A stretch of DNA of 64,000 bases from Caldimonas tepidiphila (GCF_003569765.1 NZ_QXMG01000003.1:124001-188000), one strand, 5' to 3'; counted from the first letter of the stretch, positions 7,852 to 16,431 are shown. Notes: generated by a model from the sequence alone, not told the origin. Made by a program: numbers and translations.

Positions 7852-10104
7852 TCAGTTCCTGATCTGGACGGCGATATTGGGCACCTTGGTTCCGAGCGCG
7901 GACTTCAGGCTGATCGGCGAGACGCAGGCCGGCCCGTTCTGCACCTGGAAGCGGAACTCCCCGAGCGCGTCGACCGGCAGGTTCGCGGCGAGGATCTGCG
8001 ACGCGGTCGGGGCGTCCGGCACCGGCGAGACCGAGTACAGCGTCACCGAGTTGCCGTTCGTCACCGAGCTGGTGCCTCGCACGTCCCAGGTCCGCGAGCC
8101 CTGCATGCAGCGCGCCCGGGTCACGGTGATGCGGTCGGGCGCGAGGACGTTGACCGTGACCGTGGACGGCGCGGAGGTGTTGCCGTTGGTGTTGCTCACC
8201 GTGTAGGCGAAGGTGGCGGTGCCCGGGGTCTCCGTCGACGTGTAGGTGATCCTGCCGCTGTCCGGCTCCGGCTTGGCGGTGCCGGTGTTCGGGGCCGTGA
8301 CGACCGTGACCGATGCCGGGCTCAGCGTCACGGTGCCGCCCGGGTCGTTGGCCGAGTCGTTGGCGAGCACGTCGATCACGATGGACGAGTTGATCGCCAC
8401 GTTGAGCGGCGTGCCGCCGCTGCCCGGGTCGGGGTTGGCGATCGGCACCGGGCCGCCGGCGCCCGGCAGCACGCTGACGCTGAGCAGCGCCGCATTGGAG
8501 GTGCCGACGGCATTGGCGACCGTGTAGCGGAAGGTCGCGGTGCCGGTGGTCGTGGTCGGCAGGAAGCCGAGCTTGCCGTCGGCGGTGTGTGACAGCGTGC
8601 CCATCGGCGTCTGGAGCGGATCGAGGATCGTGACGGGGCCGGTGAGCCCCGCCGTCGCCGGCACCACGTCGTTGCGCAGCACGTCGATGACGGTGGGCGT
8701 GGTGGCGCCCGCGGTGGCGGTCGCGGTGTCGTCCAGCGCGAGCGGGACCCCGGCGGCGAAGGCGTTCGTGCCGCGCTCCATCGCCACCGCGGCGCGCGCG
8801 TTGCCGCCCGCGGCGGACGCGACGGTCACGGCCGCCGGCGGCACCGCGAGGCCTTCCACGACGAAGCGGTGGGAGGCCGGGTCCTCGAGGATCACGCCGC
8901 GCTCCGACTGCGCCGCATGGCCCTCGAGCACGAGCACGGGCGGCGCCTCGCCGCCGGCGCCCTTGTCGCTCGACGTCGCGACGACGACCAGCTGCCTCGT
9001 GTCAGGGTGGTAGCGCGCCGAGCCGATGCGCACCTCGTCGACCACGTGCCGGCTGACCCTCGACGGCGGCGTGTCGCCCGAGTTGACCACGCTCACCTCG
9101 GCCGGCACCTTGCCGGCCTCGAGCGGGATGGCTTGCGCATAGTAGTTCTGCAGCGCGTCGGGGCCGTTCAGCTTCACCGGGGGCAGCCCGGTGGCGCCGG
9201 CGCTCAGCAGCGGGGCTCCGGCGCCGATGCCGGCCGAGGCGTTGGCGACGACGTCCACGCGCGTGCCGCCGGCGTCGCGCGAGTAGCTCGCCCGCCTGAC
9301 CGCGAGCGGGCTGGGGATCGGGTCGGCCACCGAGTCGTGCACGCGGCCGGTCAGCGTGAACTGGTCCGTCTCGACGCAGCGCTCGGTCCCGGGGCCGTCG
9401 AAGGGCCCGCAGATGGCGAAGACGTTGCCGAAGGGCCCGCCGGTCACCCTCTCCGTGCTCACGCCGTCGGACAGGAACTGCGCGCCGTTCAGCTCGACCC
9501 GCTTGATCGCACCCTGCCCGTCGACCGCCTGCAGGAAGGGTCCGAAACGGCTCGTCAGCGCCTGCGAGAACTCCCCCGGCGTCACGCCGATGTCCTCGGA
9601 GAACACGATGTCGCGGCTGCCGCCGGCGGACACCACGTCGTGGAAGGTTTCCGCGCCGTAGGGGTGCCGCACCCGGTAGGTGCCGGGGTGCGGCACCCCG
9701 GCAGTGACGCGGATGCGGGTGAACACCATCTGCTCGCCGGCCTGCGGCACGCCGTTGGCGAAGGCGGCCTCGAGCGCGAGCACCAGCACCGCGCGCCGGT
9801 CGCCGCCCAGGTCGAGCGAGGACACCGCACGGAAATAGAAGCTCTCGTCCGGGAAACTGTCGGGGAATACATAGGGCGGGTCGGTTTCGAGCAGGCAGGC
9901 GGTCTTCTGCAATCCGCCGGGATCCGTTCCGCCCGGGAGGCACAGGTCCAGCACGGTCCCGTTCATGTCCTGGTACCACTTCGGGAAACCATGCCCCGGG
10001 GGTGAAGGATTATTCACCGGGCCGTGACGATTCAGGTCGGCGTGGGCCGCGGTACCGGCCGCCAGCAGGGCGGCTGCGAGAATGGCGCGCAAGGCGATGC
10101 TCAT
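7852..10104 (-). CDS. Secreted protein with Ig/cadherin-like repeats
   Basis: The 750-aa product has a clear Sec signal peptide (MSIALRAILAAALLAAGTAAHA, cleavage before DLN). The N-terminal 450 residues form a beta-rich region I do not recognise. Two tandem Ig/cadherin-like repeats follow, marked by the same pattern: IDVLRNDV...TATFRYTVANAVGTS (about 490-570) and IDVLANDS...TATFAYTVSNTNGNTS (about 590-670). This is the VCBS/Big type found in extracellular adhesins. A short Cys-containing C-terminal domain ends it. ATG 10104 has a strong ribosome site (GAAGGAGGGAAGG). It lies directly upstream of the secretion operon on the same strand, suggesting an exported substrate or surface partner; that link is inference. 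Confidence 0.82.
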   Translation of the reverse strand: MSIALRAILAAALLAAGTAAHADLNRHGPVNNPSPPGHGFPKWYQDMNGTVLDLCLPGGTDPGGLQKTACLLETDPPYVFPDSFPDESFYFRAVSSLDLGGDRRAVLVLALEAAFANGVPQAGEQMVFTRIRVTAGVPHPGTYRVRHPYGAETFHDVVSAGGSRDIVFSEDIGVTPGEFSQALTSRFGPFLQAVDGQGAIKRVELNGAQFLSDGVSTERVTGGPFGNVFAICGPFDGPGTERCVETDQFTLTGRVHDSVADPIPSPLAVRRASYSRDAGGTRVDVVANASAGIGAGAPLLSAGATGLPPVKLNGPDALQNYYAQAIPLEAGKVPAEVSVVNSGDTPPSRVSRHVVDEVRIGSARYHPDTRQLVVVATSSDKGAGGEAPPVLVLEGHAAQSERGVILEDPASHRFVVEGLAVPPAAVTVASAAGGNARAAVAMERGTNAFAAGVPLALDDTATATAGATTPTVIDVLRNDVVPATAGLTGPVTILDPLQTPMGTLSHTADGKLGFLPTTTTGTATFRYTVANAVGTSNAALLSVSVLPGAGGPVPIANPDPGSGGTPLNVAINSSIVIDVLANDSANDPGGTVTLSPASVTVVTAPNTGTAKPEPDSGRITYTSTETPGTATFAYTVSNTNGNTSAPSTVTVNVLAPDRITVTRARCMQGSRTWDVRGTSSVTNGNSVTLYSVSPVPDAPTASQILAANLPVDALGEFRFQVQNGPACVSPISLKSALGTKVPNIAVQIRN

Positions 10105-10275
10105 TTCCTTCCCTCCTTCGAATTCCACGGTCCGTACGCCCGGCATTCCTTCTGCGCGGCGATGCCGGTGGAATGCCCTGGTTCTCCCGATTCGAGACCG
10201 GCGGACCCTTCTGTCGATGGAGATCAGATTAACGAGCGGCTCGCGGCGGCGAAAGCTCGGAATCGAGGGAAAGGC

Positions 10276-10292
10276 TGCGACACGTTGTCGCA
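10276..10292. promoter_or_regulatory. Palindromic operator candidate upstream of the Ig-repeat gene
   Basis: TGCGACA CGT TGTCGCA is a perfect 7-bp inverted repeat about 170 nt upstream of the Ig-repeat gene ATG. It lies just upstream of a possible minus-strand promoter (TTTCGC, 17 nt, TAATCT near 10226-10254). The symmetry suits a dimeric regulator. No regulator gene is adjacent, so function is inferred from geometry only. Confidence 0.3.
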
Positions 10293-10337
10293 TGGGTTCG
10301 GGCGGAGATCGGCGCGCGCTGCCGCCAACGCCGCGTC

Positions 10338-11003
10338 TCAGCGCGCCAGCCAGCAGCGCGCGGCGTCGAGAACGCTGATGTGCCGCGAGTGGGGCGGCTC
10401 GAGCGCCGGGTCGCGGTTGGGGCTGCGGTTGGGCCGCACGTCGACGAGCGCGCGCCAGATGCCCTGCGGCAGGCCCTGCATGAAAGGCAGGCAGTCGTCG
10501 ACGAACAGGCAGGGCTGCAGCTTGCGCAGCGCCGCCGCCTTCGGGTTGCCCGGCGCGCCGTCGGTGCCGGTGGCGATCACCTCGTCGACGGGAATGCCGA
10601 GCGCCTGCAGGTTCTCGGCACGCGCCTTCGCGAGTTGCGGCCGCAGCGCGGTGACGCAGACCAGCGAGTAGCCGGCCGCACGCAGCAGGCGACAGGCCTC
10701 GGCGGCCCCGGGCAGCGCGGGCATCGAGCGCCAGGTCTCCTCGGTGAAGCCGCGCTCGACCAGTTGCCGCAGCCGCGCGCCCTCGAGGCGCGGCACGTCC
10801 CAGAAGTCCGCCGGATGGTAGGCCAGCGGATCCTTGATCGACGGACGAACGCCAAAGGCGCGTTCCCAGGCCTGCGCATAGCCCTCGTGGTAGTCGATCA
10901 GCACGCCGTCGGCATCGAGCGCGACGAGCCGGCTTCCGGGCGCGCCGGGCGTGGGCTCGGTGCGGAACCACTGGGGCAGGCGCAAGCGCGGGAGGCGGAC
11001 CAT
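10338..11003 (-). CDS. HAD-superfamily hydrolase
   Basis: The 221-aa protein has HAD motif I LVALDADGVLIDYH (nucleophile Asp and second Asp two residues on), a helical cap (about 45-100), motif II-like LVCVTALRP, a basic PKAAALRKL segment in the motif III position and the acidic motif IV LFVDDCLPF. Such proteins are usually phosphatases acting on small phosphorylated metabolites; the substrate cannot be read. It is not obviously co-transcribed with its neighbours: 233 nt separate it from the Ig-repeat gene downstream. Confidence 0.82.
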   Translation of the reverse strand: MVRLPRLRLPQWFRTEPTPGAPGSRLVALDADGVLIDYHEGYAQAWERAFGVRPSIKDPLAYHPADFWDVPRLEGARLRQLVERGFTEETWRSMPALPGAAEACRLLRAAGYSLVCVTALRPQLAKARAENLQALGIPVDEVIATGTDGAPGNPKAAALRKLQPCLFVDDCLPFMQGLPQGIWRALVDVRPNRSPNRDPALEPPHSRHISVLDAARCWLAR

Positions 11004-11557
11004 GGCGGCGCGTTCAGGGAAGCCGATGGGCGCCGGATGCGCTGGACGGCCGGCGCCCCTGCGAGGCCAGCGGGGCGTCAGGATTGCCGTTTCCGGAAGG
11101 AATTGCTGTCGAAACAGGTTGCGCGAACGAAGTGACGATCCCGTCCGCGAGGCAGCCCGATTCCTGGTTCATATTGGCGGATTCACTTGTTGCGCAGCAG
11201 GGAGGACCCGCGATGACGCGGGGGATGCGATTGTGGAGCCCTTCTCCCCTTCCCCCGCAGGAGAAGGCGCTCGCCGCCCGGCCAGCGGGCGAGCCGGAGG
11301 AAAGAGCCGCCCGCCCTCCAGCAAGCATCGTGCGCGTGACCCAGCCTCGCGGTGGTGCGAAGCCGGGCAAGGGTGCGTCCTGGCCTGCAGGCCCCGTCGC
11401 GGGCGGGAGAAAGGCGGAGCGCGATCGGCCCGAGGCGCGACGCCTCGTCCTTTTCACGCCGGCGCCCCCATTCCCGGGGACACGCGAAGCAATCCGTTAC
11501 CAGCGAAGAGAGGCGGGCCCCATATAAACGCGGCTGTCTGCATACCTTCCTGTCCCG
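11004..11557. other. Gene-poor intergenic region with hairpin elements
   Basis: No convincing gene was found; the minus-strand frame open across 11014-11457 gives a low-complexity product with no recognisable start context. CTTCTCC (11241-11247) pairs with GGAGAAG (11260-11266) around a C-rich loop. GAGGCG CGA CGCCTC (11434-11448) is a second short stem. The first resembles the pyrimidine/purine-rich dyads scattered between genes in GC-rich betaproteobacteria. TATAAA at 11523-11528 could be the -10 element for the small secreted protein gene that follows. Confidence 0.45.
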
Positions 11558-11878
11558 ATGAGAAAGAATCTTCGACTGCTGATCCTGCCCGCCGCACTGC
11601 TCGCCTTCCCGCTGGCGGCCCTGTCGGACCCCGGCAAGGACGAGAGCGGCCACGGCAAGCACCGGCACGGCCGGGGCGAATACAAGGAGGAGTACTGGGA
11701 CGGCCCCTGCAAGGTCGAGCGCAAGTTCGAGAAGAACGGGGGCTACAAGGAGGAGCGCAAGTGCAAGGGCGTCCCGCACGGGCACTACGCCCCGGCGCCC
11801 GCCGTCTACGTGCCTGCGCAGCTGCCCGCGGTCACCGAGCCGGGCATCGTCATCCAGGGCACGGTGCGGATCAAGTAA
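11558..11878 (+). CDS. Small secreted basic protein, function unknown
   Basis: The 106-aa product has a signal peptide (MRKNLRLLILPAALLAFPLAALS, cleavage near SDP). The mature part is rich in Lys, His, Glu and Gly, with an imperfect internal repeat (EYKEEYWDGPCKVERKF and GYKEERKCKG) and two cysteines that could form a disulphide. A proline-rich segment precedes the C-terminal PGIVIQGTVRIK, which resembles a short beta strand. Small exported proteins with this kind of YKEE/CK repeat are common hypothetical proteins in betaproteobacteria. A possible TATAAA -10 element lies 30 nt upstream of ATG. I cannot assign a function. Confidence 0.7.
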   Translation: MRKNLRLLILPAALLAFPLAALSDPGKDESGHGKHRHGRGEYKEEYWDGPCKVERKFEKNGGYKEERKCKGVPHGHYAPAPAVYVPAQLPAVTEPGIVIQGTVRIK

Positions 11879-11953
11879 GAGGCCGAGTCGGGCAGGAGGA
11901 CGACGCCGTCGCAGTCGTCCCCGCCTGATCGCCGCGCCTGCCGCCCTGGCAAA

Positions 11954-11991
11954 CGAAAAAGCCCGACGAGTCTTTCGACCTGTCGGGCTTT
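11954..11991 (-). terminator. Intrinsic terminator of the first tRNA-Val
   Basis: On the minus strand GCCCGAC pairs with GTCGGGC around a 14-nt loop and is followed by a T-run (11956-11960). It begins 12 nt after the encoded CCA of the tRNA ending at 12004. Confidence 0.8.
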
Positions 11992-12003
11992 CTGCAGGAA
12001 TCC

Positions 12004-12080
12004 TGGTAGGCGCAATTGGATTCGAACCAACGACCCCCACCATGTCAAGGTGGTGCTCTAACCAACTGAGCTATGCGCCT
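12004..12080 (-). tRNA. tRNA-Val (GAC), copy 1
   Basis: A 77-nt cloverleaf on the minus strand. The acceptor AGGCGCA pairs with TGCGCCT, followed by A and an encoded CCA. The D-arm contains TAGCTCAGTTGG, the anticodon loop TTGACAT gives GAC, which reads GUC/GUU (Val), and the T-arm is GTTGG TTCGAAT CCAAT. It is identical across the tRNA to copy 2, 204 nt away. Confidence 0.95.
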
Positions 12081-12092
12081 GCGAAGCTCGCT

Positions 12093-12122
12093 ACTATAGC
12101 ACGGGCCTTGTTCGTGAGGCAA
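12093..12122 (-). promoter_or_regulatory. Promoter of tRNA-Val copy 1
   Basis: On the minus strand a TATAGT -10 (12093-12098) and TTGCCT -35 (12117-12122) are separated by 18 nt, and the tRNA 5-prime end lies 12 nt downstream of the -10. Copy 2 has the same arrangement, which supports the call. Confidence 0.6.
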
Positions 12123-12238
12123 GTCGTCATCGGGAATGTCGATGCCCGCCTGGCTCGCCCTTCCAGCCGATGAATGAATCCGCGGCCGGTTCGCACGAGC
12201 CGCGTGCCTGCACTCGATCGACCAATTGATCCGGAAAA

Positions 12239-12274
12239 CGAAAAAGCCCGGCAAGCTGAACTTGCCGGGCTTTT
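12239..12274 (-). terminator. Intrinsic terminator of the second tRNA-Val
   Basis: GCCCGGCAAG (12246-12255) pairs perfectly with CTTGCCGGGC (12261-12270) around a 5-nt loop; on the minus strand a T-run follows (12241-12245). It lies about 11 nt past the CCA end of copy 2. Its stem sequence differs from that of the copy 1 terminator. Confidence 0.85.
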
Positions 12275-12284
12275 GCAGGAATCC

Positions 12285-12361
12285 TGGTAGGCGCAATTGG
12301 ATTCGAACCAACGACCCCCACCATGTCAAGGTGGTGCTCTAACCAACTGAGCTATGCGCCT
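12285..12361 (-). tRNA. tRNA-Val (GAC), copy 2
   Basis: A 77-nt cloverleaf identical to copy 1: AGGCGCA acceptor, GAC anticodon in loop TTGACAT, TTCGAAT T-loop, encoded CCA. It has its own promoter and terminator, so the two genes are a tandem duplication of a whole transcription unit rather than one dicistronic transcript. Confidence 0.95.
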
Positions 12362-12373
12362 GCGAAGAACGCT

Positions 12374-12403
12374 ACTATAGCATCGCTTTGCTCACATCTG
12401 CAA
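12374..12403 (-). promoter_or_regulatory. Promoter of tRNA-Val copy 2
   Basis: TATAGT -10 (12374-12379) and TTGCAG -35-like element (12398-12403) with an 18-nt spacer, the same geometry as the copy 1 promoter. It lies between the end of relA and the tRNA. Confidence 0.55.
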
Positions 12404-12426
12404 GCGGTTCGCGATTTTTTCATCCG

Positions 12427-14676
12427 CTAGCGCCGCCGCGCCGCACGCACGCCGCCGACCTGCGCCACCTGACCGAGCACCTGCGCCAGACGGGCCGAGT
12501 CGGACACCTCGATCGTGAAGGTCATCCTCGCGGTGCCGCCGCGGGTGTCCCTGACGGTCTGGGTCTGCACGCCGACCACGTTCATCTTCTCGCGCGCGAA
12601 GACCTCGGAGACGTCGCGCAGCAGGCCCTGTCGGTCGGCCGCCTCGACCATCACGTCCACCGGGTAGACGGCAGGATCGTCGCCGCGCGGCCGGCCCCAT
12701 TCCACCGGGATCACGCGCTCGGGCGAGCGGCCGCTCATCTGGCGGAAGTTCGAGCAGTCGCTGCGGTGGATCGCGACGCCCTTGCCGCGCGTGACGAAGC
12801 CGCCGATCGAGTCCGGCGGCGCGGGCTTGCAGCAGCGCGCCAGCTGCGTCAGCAGCGACTCGACGCCGACCACCAGCACGCCGCCCTTGGGCGTGCCCTC
12901 GCCGCGCGGCTTGCGCAGCGCGATGGTCTCGTCGGCGCTCGGCGGCGGCTCGGCCGCCGGGCGCAGCAGCGTCTCGATGTTGCGCAGCGAGTACTCGTCC
13001 TTGCCGACCACGTCGAACAGCGCGTCGGCACCGCGGAAGCCGAGCTGGCCCGCGAGGTCGTCGAGCCGGATCGCGGTCTTGCCCTCGCGCTGCAGCAGCT
13101 TCTCGACCGCCTCGCGCCCGCGCGCGATGGTCTGCTGCTGCGCGAGCGCGTTGAACCACGCGCGCACCTTGGCGCGCGCCCGCGCGCTCTGCAGGTAGCC
13201 CTGCTCGGCGTTGAGCCAGTCGAGCGAGGGGCCGCCCTCCTTCGCCGCGATGATCTCGACCGTCTGGCCGCTCTGCAGCGGCGTGTTCAGCGGCACCATC
13301 GCGCCGTCGACGCGCGCGCCGCGGCAGCGGTGGCCGAGGTCGGTGTGCACCGTGTAGGCGAAGTCCACCGGCGTCGCGCCGCTCGGCAGCTCGACGATCG
13401 AGGCCTGCGGCGTGAAGACGTAGACATGCTCCTCGAAGGCGCCGCCCTCGGGCGTCGCCTGCACCGCGAAGTCGCGCTCCCACGCGAGCAGCTGGCGCAG
13501 CACCGCCTTGCGCGCCTCGGCGACGCGCGCCTCGTCGTCGCCCGAGACGCTCACGCCCGCGTAGCCCTTGGTGCCGGCCTCCTTGTAGGCCCAGTGCGCC
13601 GCGACGCCGAACTCGGCGTGCTCGTGCATCTGCTGGGTGCGGATCTGCACCTCGAGCGAGCGGCCCTGCTCGTCGAGCACGACGGTGTGCAGCGACTGGT
13701 AGCCGTTGGGCTTGGGCCGCGCGATGTAGTCGTCGAACTCGTCCGGCAGCGGCGTCCAGGCGTCGTGCACGAGGCTCAGGGCGGTGTAGCAGTCGCGCAC
13801 GTCGCGCACGATCACGCGCAGCGCGCGCACGTCGAAGACGTGGTCGAAGTCGAGCTGCTTGCCGCGCATCTTCTTCCAGATGCTGTAGATGTGCTTCGGG
13901 CGGCCCTGCACCTCGGCGGCCACGCCGTGCTCGCGCAGCAGCATCACGAGGCGGCGGCGCGCCGACTCGATCATCTGCTCGCGCTCGACGCGCTTCTCGT
14001 CGAGCATGCGCGCGATCGCGCGGTACTGCTCGGGCTCGAGGAAGCGGAAGGACAGGTCCTCCAGCTCCCACTTGATCTGCCAGATGCCGAGGCGGTTTGC
14101 GAGCGGCGAGTACACGTGCAGCGACTCGCGCGCGAGCACCAGCGGGCAGGGCCGGCGCGACGCGGCGTAGTAGCGCAGCGTCTGCAGCCGCGAGGCCAGG
14201 CGCAGCAGCACCACGCGCAGGTCGCGCGAGAACGCGAGCAGCATCTTGCGCACGCGCTCGTTCTGCTCGGCGCGCATCTCCTCGTCGAGCAGCGCGTCGC
14301 GCGCGCTGCGCTGGATCTGCACGAGCTTGCGCGTCGTCGTCACGAGGCTCGCGTACGAGGGGCCGAAGGCCTTGCCGATCACCTCCTCGGGCTTGTTGAG
14401 GAAGTCGCTCGCGTAGACGAGGTAGACGGCGGTCAGCAGCGCGGGCGACGCGCCGATCGACTGCAGGATCGCCGCGATGCCGTTGGCGTGGTGCAGCGCC
14501 TCCTCGCCGGTGTCGAGCATCTGCTCCGACAGCAGCGGCTCGGCGAAGGCACGGGCGCGTTCGAGCCGCGCGTGGTCCTCGGCCGGCGCCGAGCGCACGG
14601 GGGCCGCCGGCTGCTCGCCGGCGAGCTGCACGATCGGTGCGGTCTGCACCGACTCTTCGAGGGTCAGCGTCTTCAT
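12427..14676 (-). CDS. relA: RelA, (p)ppGpp synthetase I
   Basis: The 749-aa long RSH protein has, in order: a degenerate hydrolase region (about 50-190) where the metal-binding HD signature is missing (LHHANGIAAILQSIG, then VYLVYASDF); a synthetase domain with IYSIWKKMRGK, FDVRALRVIV and LPDEFDDYIA-KPNGYQSLHT (the EFDD form of synthetase-only RelA); a TGS domain (VYVFTPQASIVELPSGATPVDFAY); a Cys-rich region with LARCCKPAPPD; and a C-terminal ACT domain. It should make (p)ppGpp on stalled ribosomes and not degrade it. ATG 14676 overlaps the stop of the alpha/beta hydrolase gene by ATGA, so the two are probably co-translated. A SpoT-type hydrolase is expected elsewhere in the genome. Confidence 0.95.
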   Translation of the reverse strand: MKTLTLEESVQTAPIVQLAGEQPAAPVRSAPAEDHARLERARAFAEPLLSEQMLDTGEEALHHANGIAAILQSIGASPALLTAVYLVYASDFLNKPEEVIGKAFGPSYASLVTTTRKLVQIQRSARDALLDEEMRAEQNERVRKMLLAFSRDLRVVLLRLASRLQTLRYYAASRRPCPLVLARESLHVYSPLANRLGIWQIKWELEDLSFRFLEPEQYRAIARMLDEKRVEREQMIESARRRLVMLLREHGVAAEVQGRPKHIYSIWKKMRGKQLDFDHVFDVRALRVIVRDVRDCYTALSLVHDAWTPLPDEFDDYIARPKPNGYQSLHTVVLDEQGRSLEVQIRTQQMHEHAEFGVAAHWAYKEAGTKGYAGVSVSGDDEARVAEARKAVLRQLLAWERDFAVQATPEGGAFEEHVYVFTPQASIVELPSGATPVDFAYTVHTDLGHRCRGARVDGAMVPLNTPLQSGQTVEIIAAKEGGPSLDWLNAEQGYLQSARARAKVRAWFNALAQQQTIARGREAVEKLLQREGKTAIRLDDLAGQLGFRGADALFDVVGKDEYSLRNIETLLRPAAEPPPSADETIALRKPRGEGTPKGGVLVVGVESLLTQLARCCKPAPPDSIGGFVTRGKGVAIHRSDCSNFRQMSGRSPERVIPVEWGRPRGDDPAVYPVDVMVEAADRQGLLRDVSEVFAREKMNVVGVQTQTVRDTRGGTARMTFTIEVSDSARLAQVLGQVAQVGGVRAARRR

Positions 14677-15551
14677 GCCGAGGCGAGGAACTCGCGCACG
14701 CGGGCAATCTGCGCGGGCGCCACGAGGGTCGGCGCGTGGCCCGCGTCCGCCACCTCGAGAAGCTGCGCGCACGGTCCGCGCTCGCCCATCTGCCGCGCCG
14801 CGTCGGCGCCCAGCAGGTCGGAGTGCGCGCCGCGGATCAGCAGCGTCGGCAGGCGCAGCGCGTCCCAGCGCTGCCAGGCCGCCGCCTCGCCCGCCTTCAG
14901 CAGCTCGGGCGTCAGCAGGCGGAAAGGCTCGCCGATGCGCGGGTCGTAGTGCAGCCGCCAGCCGCCGCCCTGCGCCTCGTCGAGCGGGCGCAGCATCGGC
15001 CGCTGCAGCGCCTGCCACTGCTCGGACGTGTGCTCGCCGAAGGGCTGGCAGAGCGCGACGAGGTGGTCCACGCCCTCCTGCTCGCTCGCGAAGCGGGGGG
15101 CCTGGCCGACATAGCCGGCGATGCGCATCAGCCCGGCGGGATTGAGCGCCGGGCCGACGTCGTTGAGCACGAGGCGGCGCAGCGGCGAGCCCGGCAGCGA
15201 CGCAAGCGCCATGCCGATCAGCCCGCCCATCGAGGTGCCGACCCAGTCCACCGTGCGCGCGTTCAGGCGCGCGAGCAGCGTCACCATGTCGGCGACGTAG
15301 GCCGGCACCTGGTAGCCCGCGGGGTCGGCGAGCCAGTCCGAGTGCCCGCGCCCGACCACGTCGGGGCAGACCACGCGCCACTCGTCGCACAGCGCGGCGG
15401 CGAGCGCGTCGAAATCGCGGCCCTGCCGCGTCAGGCCGTGGGCGCACACGAGCACCCGCGGGTTCGCGGGGTCGCCCCATTCCCAGTACGCCATGCGGTG
15501 CAGCCCCCTCCCATCCAGGCACTGCACGTGGTCCAGCCGCAGCTGCGTCAT
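14673..15551 (-). CDS. Alpha/beta hydrolase
   Basis: The 292-aa alpha/beta-hydrolase fold protein has an oxyanion region LVCAHGLTRQGRDFD, VCPDVVGRGHSDW, nucleophile elbow VGTSMGGLIGMALA (Ser in G-x-S-x-G), catalytic acid region LLIRGAHSDLL and a histidine near the end (VADAGHAPTL). These give a complete Ser-Asp-His set. The substrate is unknown; the family includes esterases and C-C or epoxide hydrolases. The gene overlaps relA by ATGA, an arrangement that implies shared transcription without proving shared function. Start ATG 15551 lies 66 nt from the divergent bdhA start. Confidence 0.88.
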   Translation of the reverse strand: MTQLRLDHVQCLDGRGLHRMAYWEWGDPANPRVLVCAHGLTRQGRDFDALAAALCDEWRVVCPDVVGRGHSDWLADPAGYQVPAYVADMVTLLARLNARTVDWVGTSMGGLIGMALASLPGSPLRRLVLNDVGPALNPAGLMRIAGYVGQAPRFASEQEGVDHLVALCQPFGEHTSEQWQALQRPMLRPLDEAQGGGWRLHYDPRIGEPFRLLTPELLKAGEAAAWQRWDALRLPTLLIRGAHSDLLGADAARQMGERGPCAQLLEVADAGHAPTLVAPAQIARVREFLASA

Positions 15552-15617
15552 CGTTCCAAGTCCTTCTCCGATAATCAATGCTACCCCGTGCTTCAACACC
15601 CCATGAGGAATGACACC

Positions 15618-16388
15618 ATGCTCCAAGGAAGAACCGCCCTCGTCACCGGCTCCACGAGCGGCATCGGGCTCGGCATCGCGGTGGCGCTGGCGCGCCAGGG
15701 CGCGAACGTCGTGCTCAACGGCTTCGGCGACGCGCAGCCGGCGCTCGACGCGGTGCGGGCCTGCGGCGTGCGCGCGGAGCACCACGGCGCAGACATGAGC
15801 CGGCCGGCCGAGATCGAGGCGATGATGGCCTTCGCCGCCGCCGAGTTCGGCGGCGTGGACATTCTCGTCAACAACGCCGGCATCCAGCATGTCGCCCCGG
15901 TCGAGGAGTTCCCGGTCGAGAAGTGGGACGCGATCCTCGCGATCAACCTGACGTCGGCCTTCCACACCACGCGCCTGGCGCTGCCGGCCATGAAGGCGCG
16001 CAACTGGGGCCGCGTGCTCAACGTCGCGTCGGTGCACGGCCTCGTCGCGTCGGCCCAGAAGTCGGCCTACGTCGCGGCCAAGCACGGCATCGTCGGCTTC
16101 ACGAAGGCCGTGGCGCTGGAGAACGCCACCAGCGGCATCACCGTCAACGCGATCTGCCCGGGCTGGGTGCTGACGCCGCTGGTGCAGAAGCAGGTCGAGG
16201 CGCGCGCGGAGAAGGACGGCGTCGACATCGAGGAGGCGACGCGCCGGCTGCTCGGCGAGAAGCAGCCCTCGCTGCAGTTCACGACGCCCGAGCAACTCGG
16301 CGAGCTCGCGGTGTTCCTGTGCTCCGACGCGGCCGCGAACGTGCGCGGCGTCGCGTGGAACATGGACGGCGGCTGGGCGGCCCAGTAA
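15618..16388 (+). CDS. bdhA: 3-hydroxybutyrate dehydrogenase (SDR family)
   Basis: The 256-aa short-chain dehydrogenase has the cofactor loop TGSTSGIGLGIA, the NNAGIQH segment, catalytic Ser in NVASVHGL, YVAAKHG (Tyr-x-x-x-Lys) and the ICPGWVLTPLVQKQ signature of D-3-hydroxybutyrate dehydrogenases. It oxidises 3-hydroxybutyrate to acetoacetate with NAD, the entry step for use of mobilised polyhydroxybutyrate. I chose ATG 15618 because GAGGA lies 8-12 nt upstream; an in-frame ATG at 15603 would add five residues and would have no clear ribosome site. Confidence 0.92.
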   Translation: MLQGRTALVTGSTSGIGLGIAVALARQGANVVLNGFGDAQPALDAVRACGVRAEHHGADMSRPAEIEAMMAFAAAEFGGVDILVNNAGIQHVAPVEEFPVEKWDAILAINLTSAFHTTRLALPAMKARNWGRVLNVASVHGLVASAQKSAYVAAKHGIVGFTKAVALENATSGITVNAICPGWVLTPLVQKQVEARAEKDGVDIEEATRRLLGEKQPSLQFTTPEQLGELAVFLCSDAAANVRGVAWNMDGGWAAQ

Positions 16389-16431
16389 GAAGGCCGCACG
16401 CGGGGACGGGCAGACGCCCGCCCTCGCCCGC

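Noticed and set aside
11014..11457. Open frame of 147 codons on the minus strand
   Set aside because: No ribosome site, Ala/Ser/Arg-rich product without domain, and it reads through hairpin elements; more likely an intergenic chance frame.
12004..12361. tRNA-Val pair as a possible phage or island attachment site
   Set aside because: No integrase, no split tRNA end and no mobile genes nearby; the repeat is explained by tandem duplication of a whole transcription unit.
12427..14676. Bifunctional SpoT/Rel rather than RelA
   Set aside because: The HD residues of the hydrolase site are missing and the synthetase has the EFDD form of RelA, so hydrolase activity is not expected.
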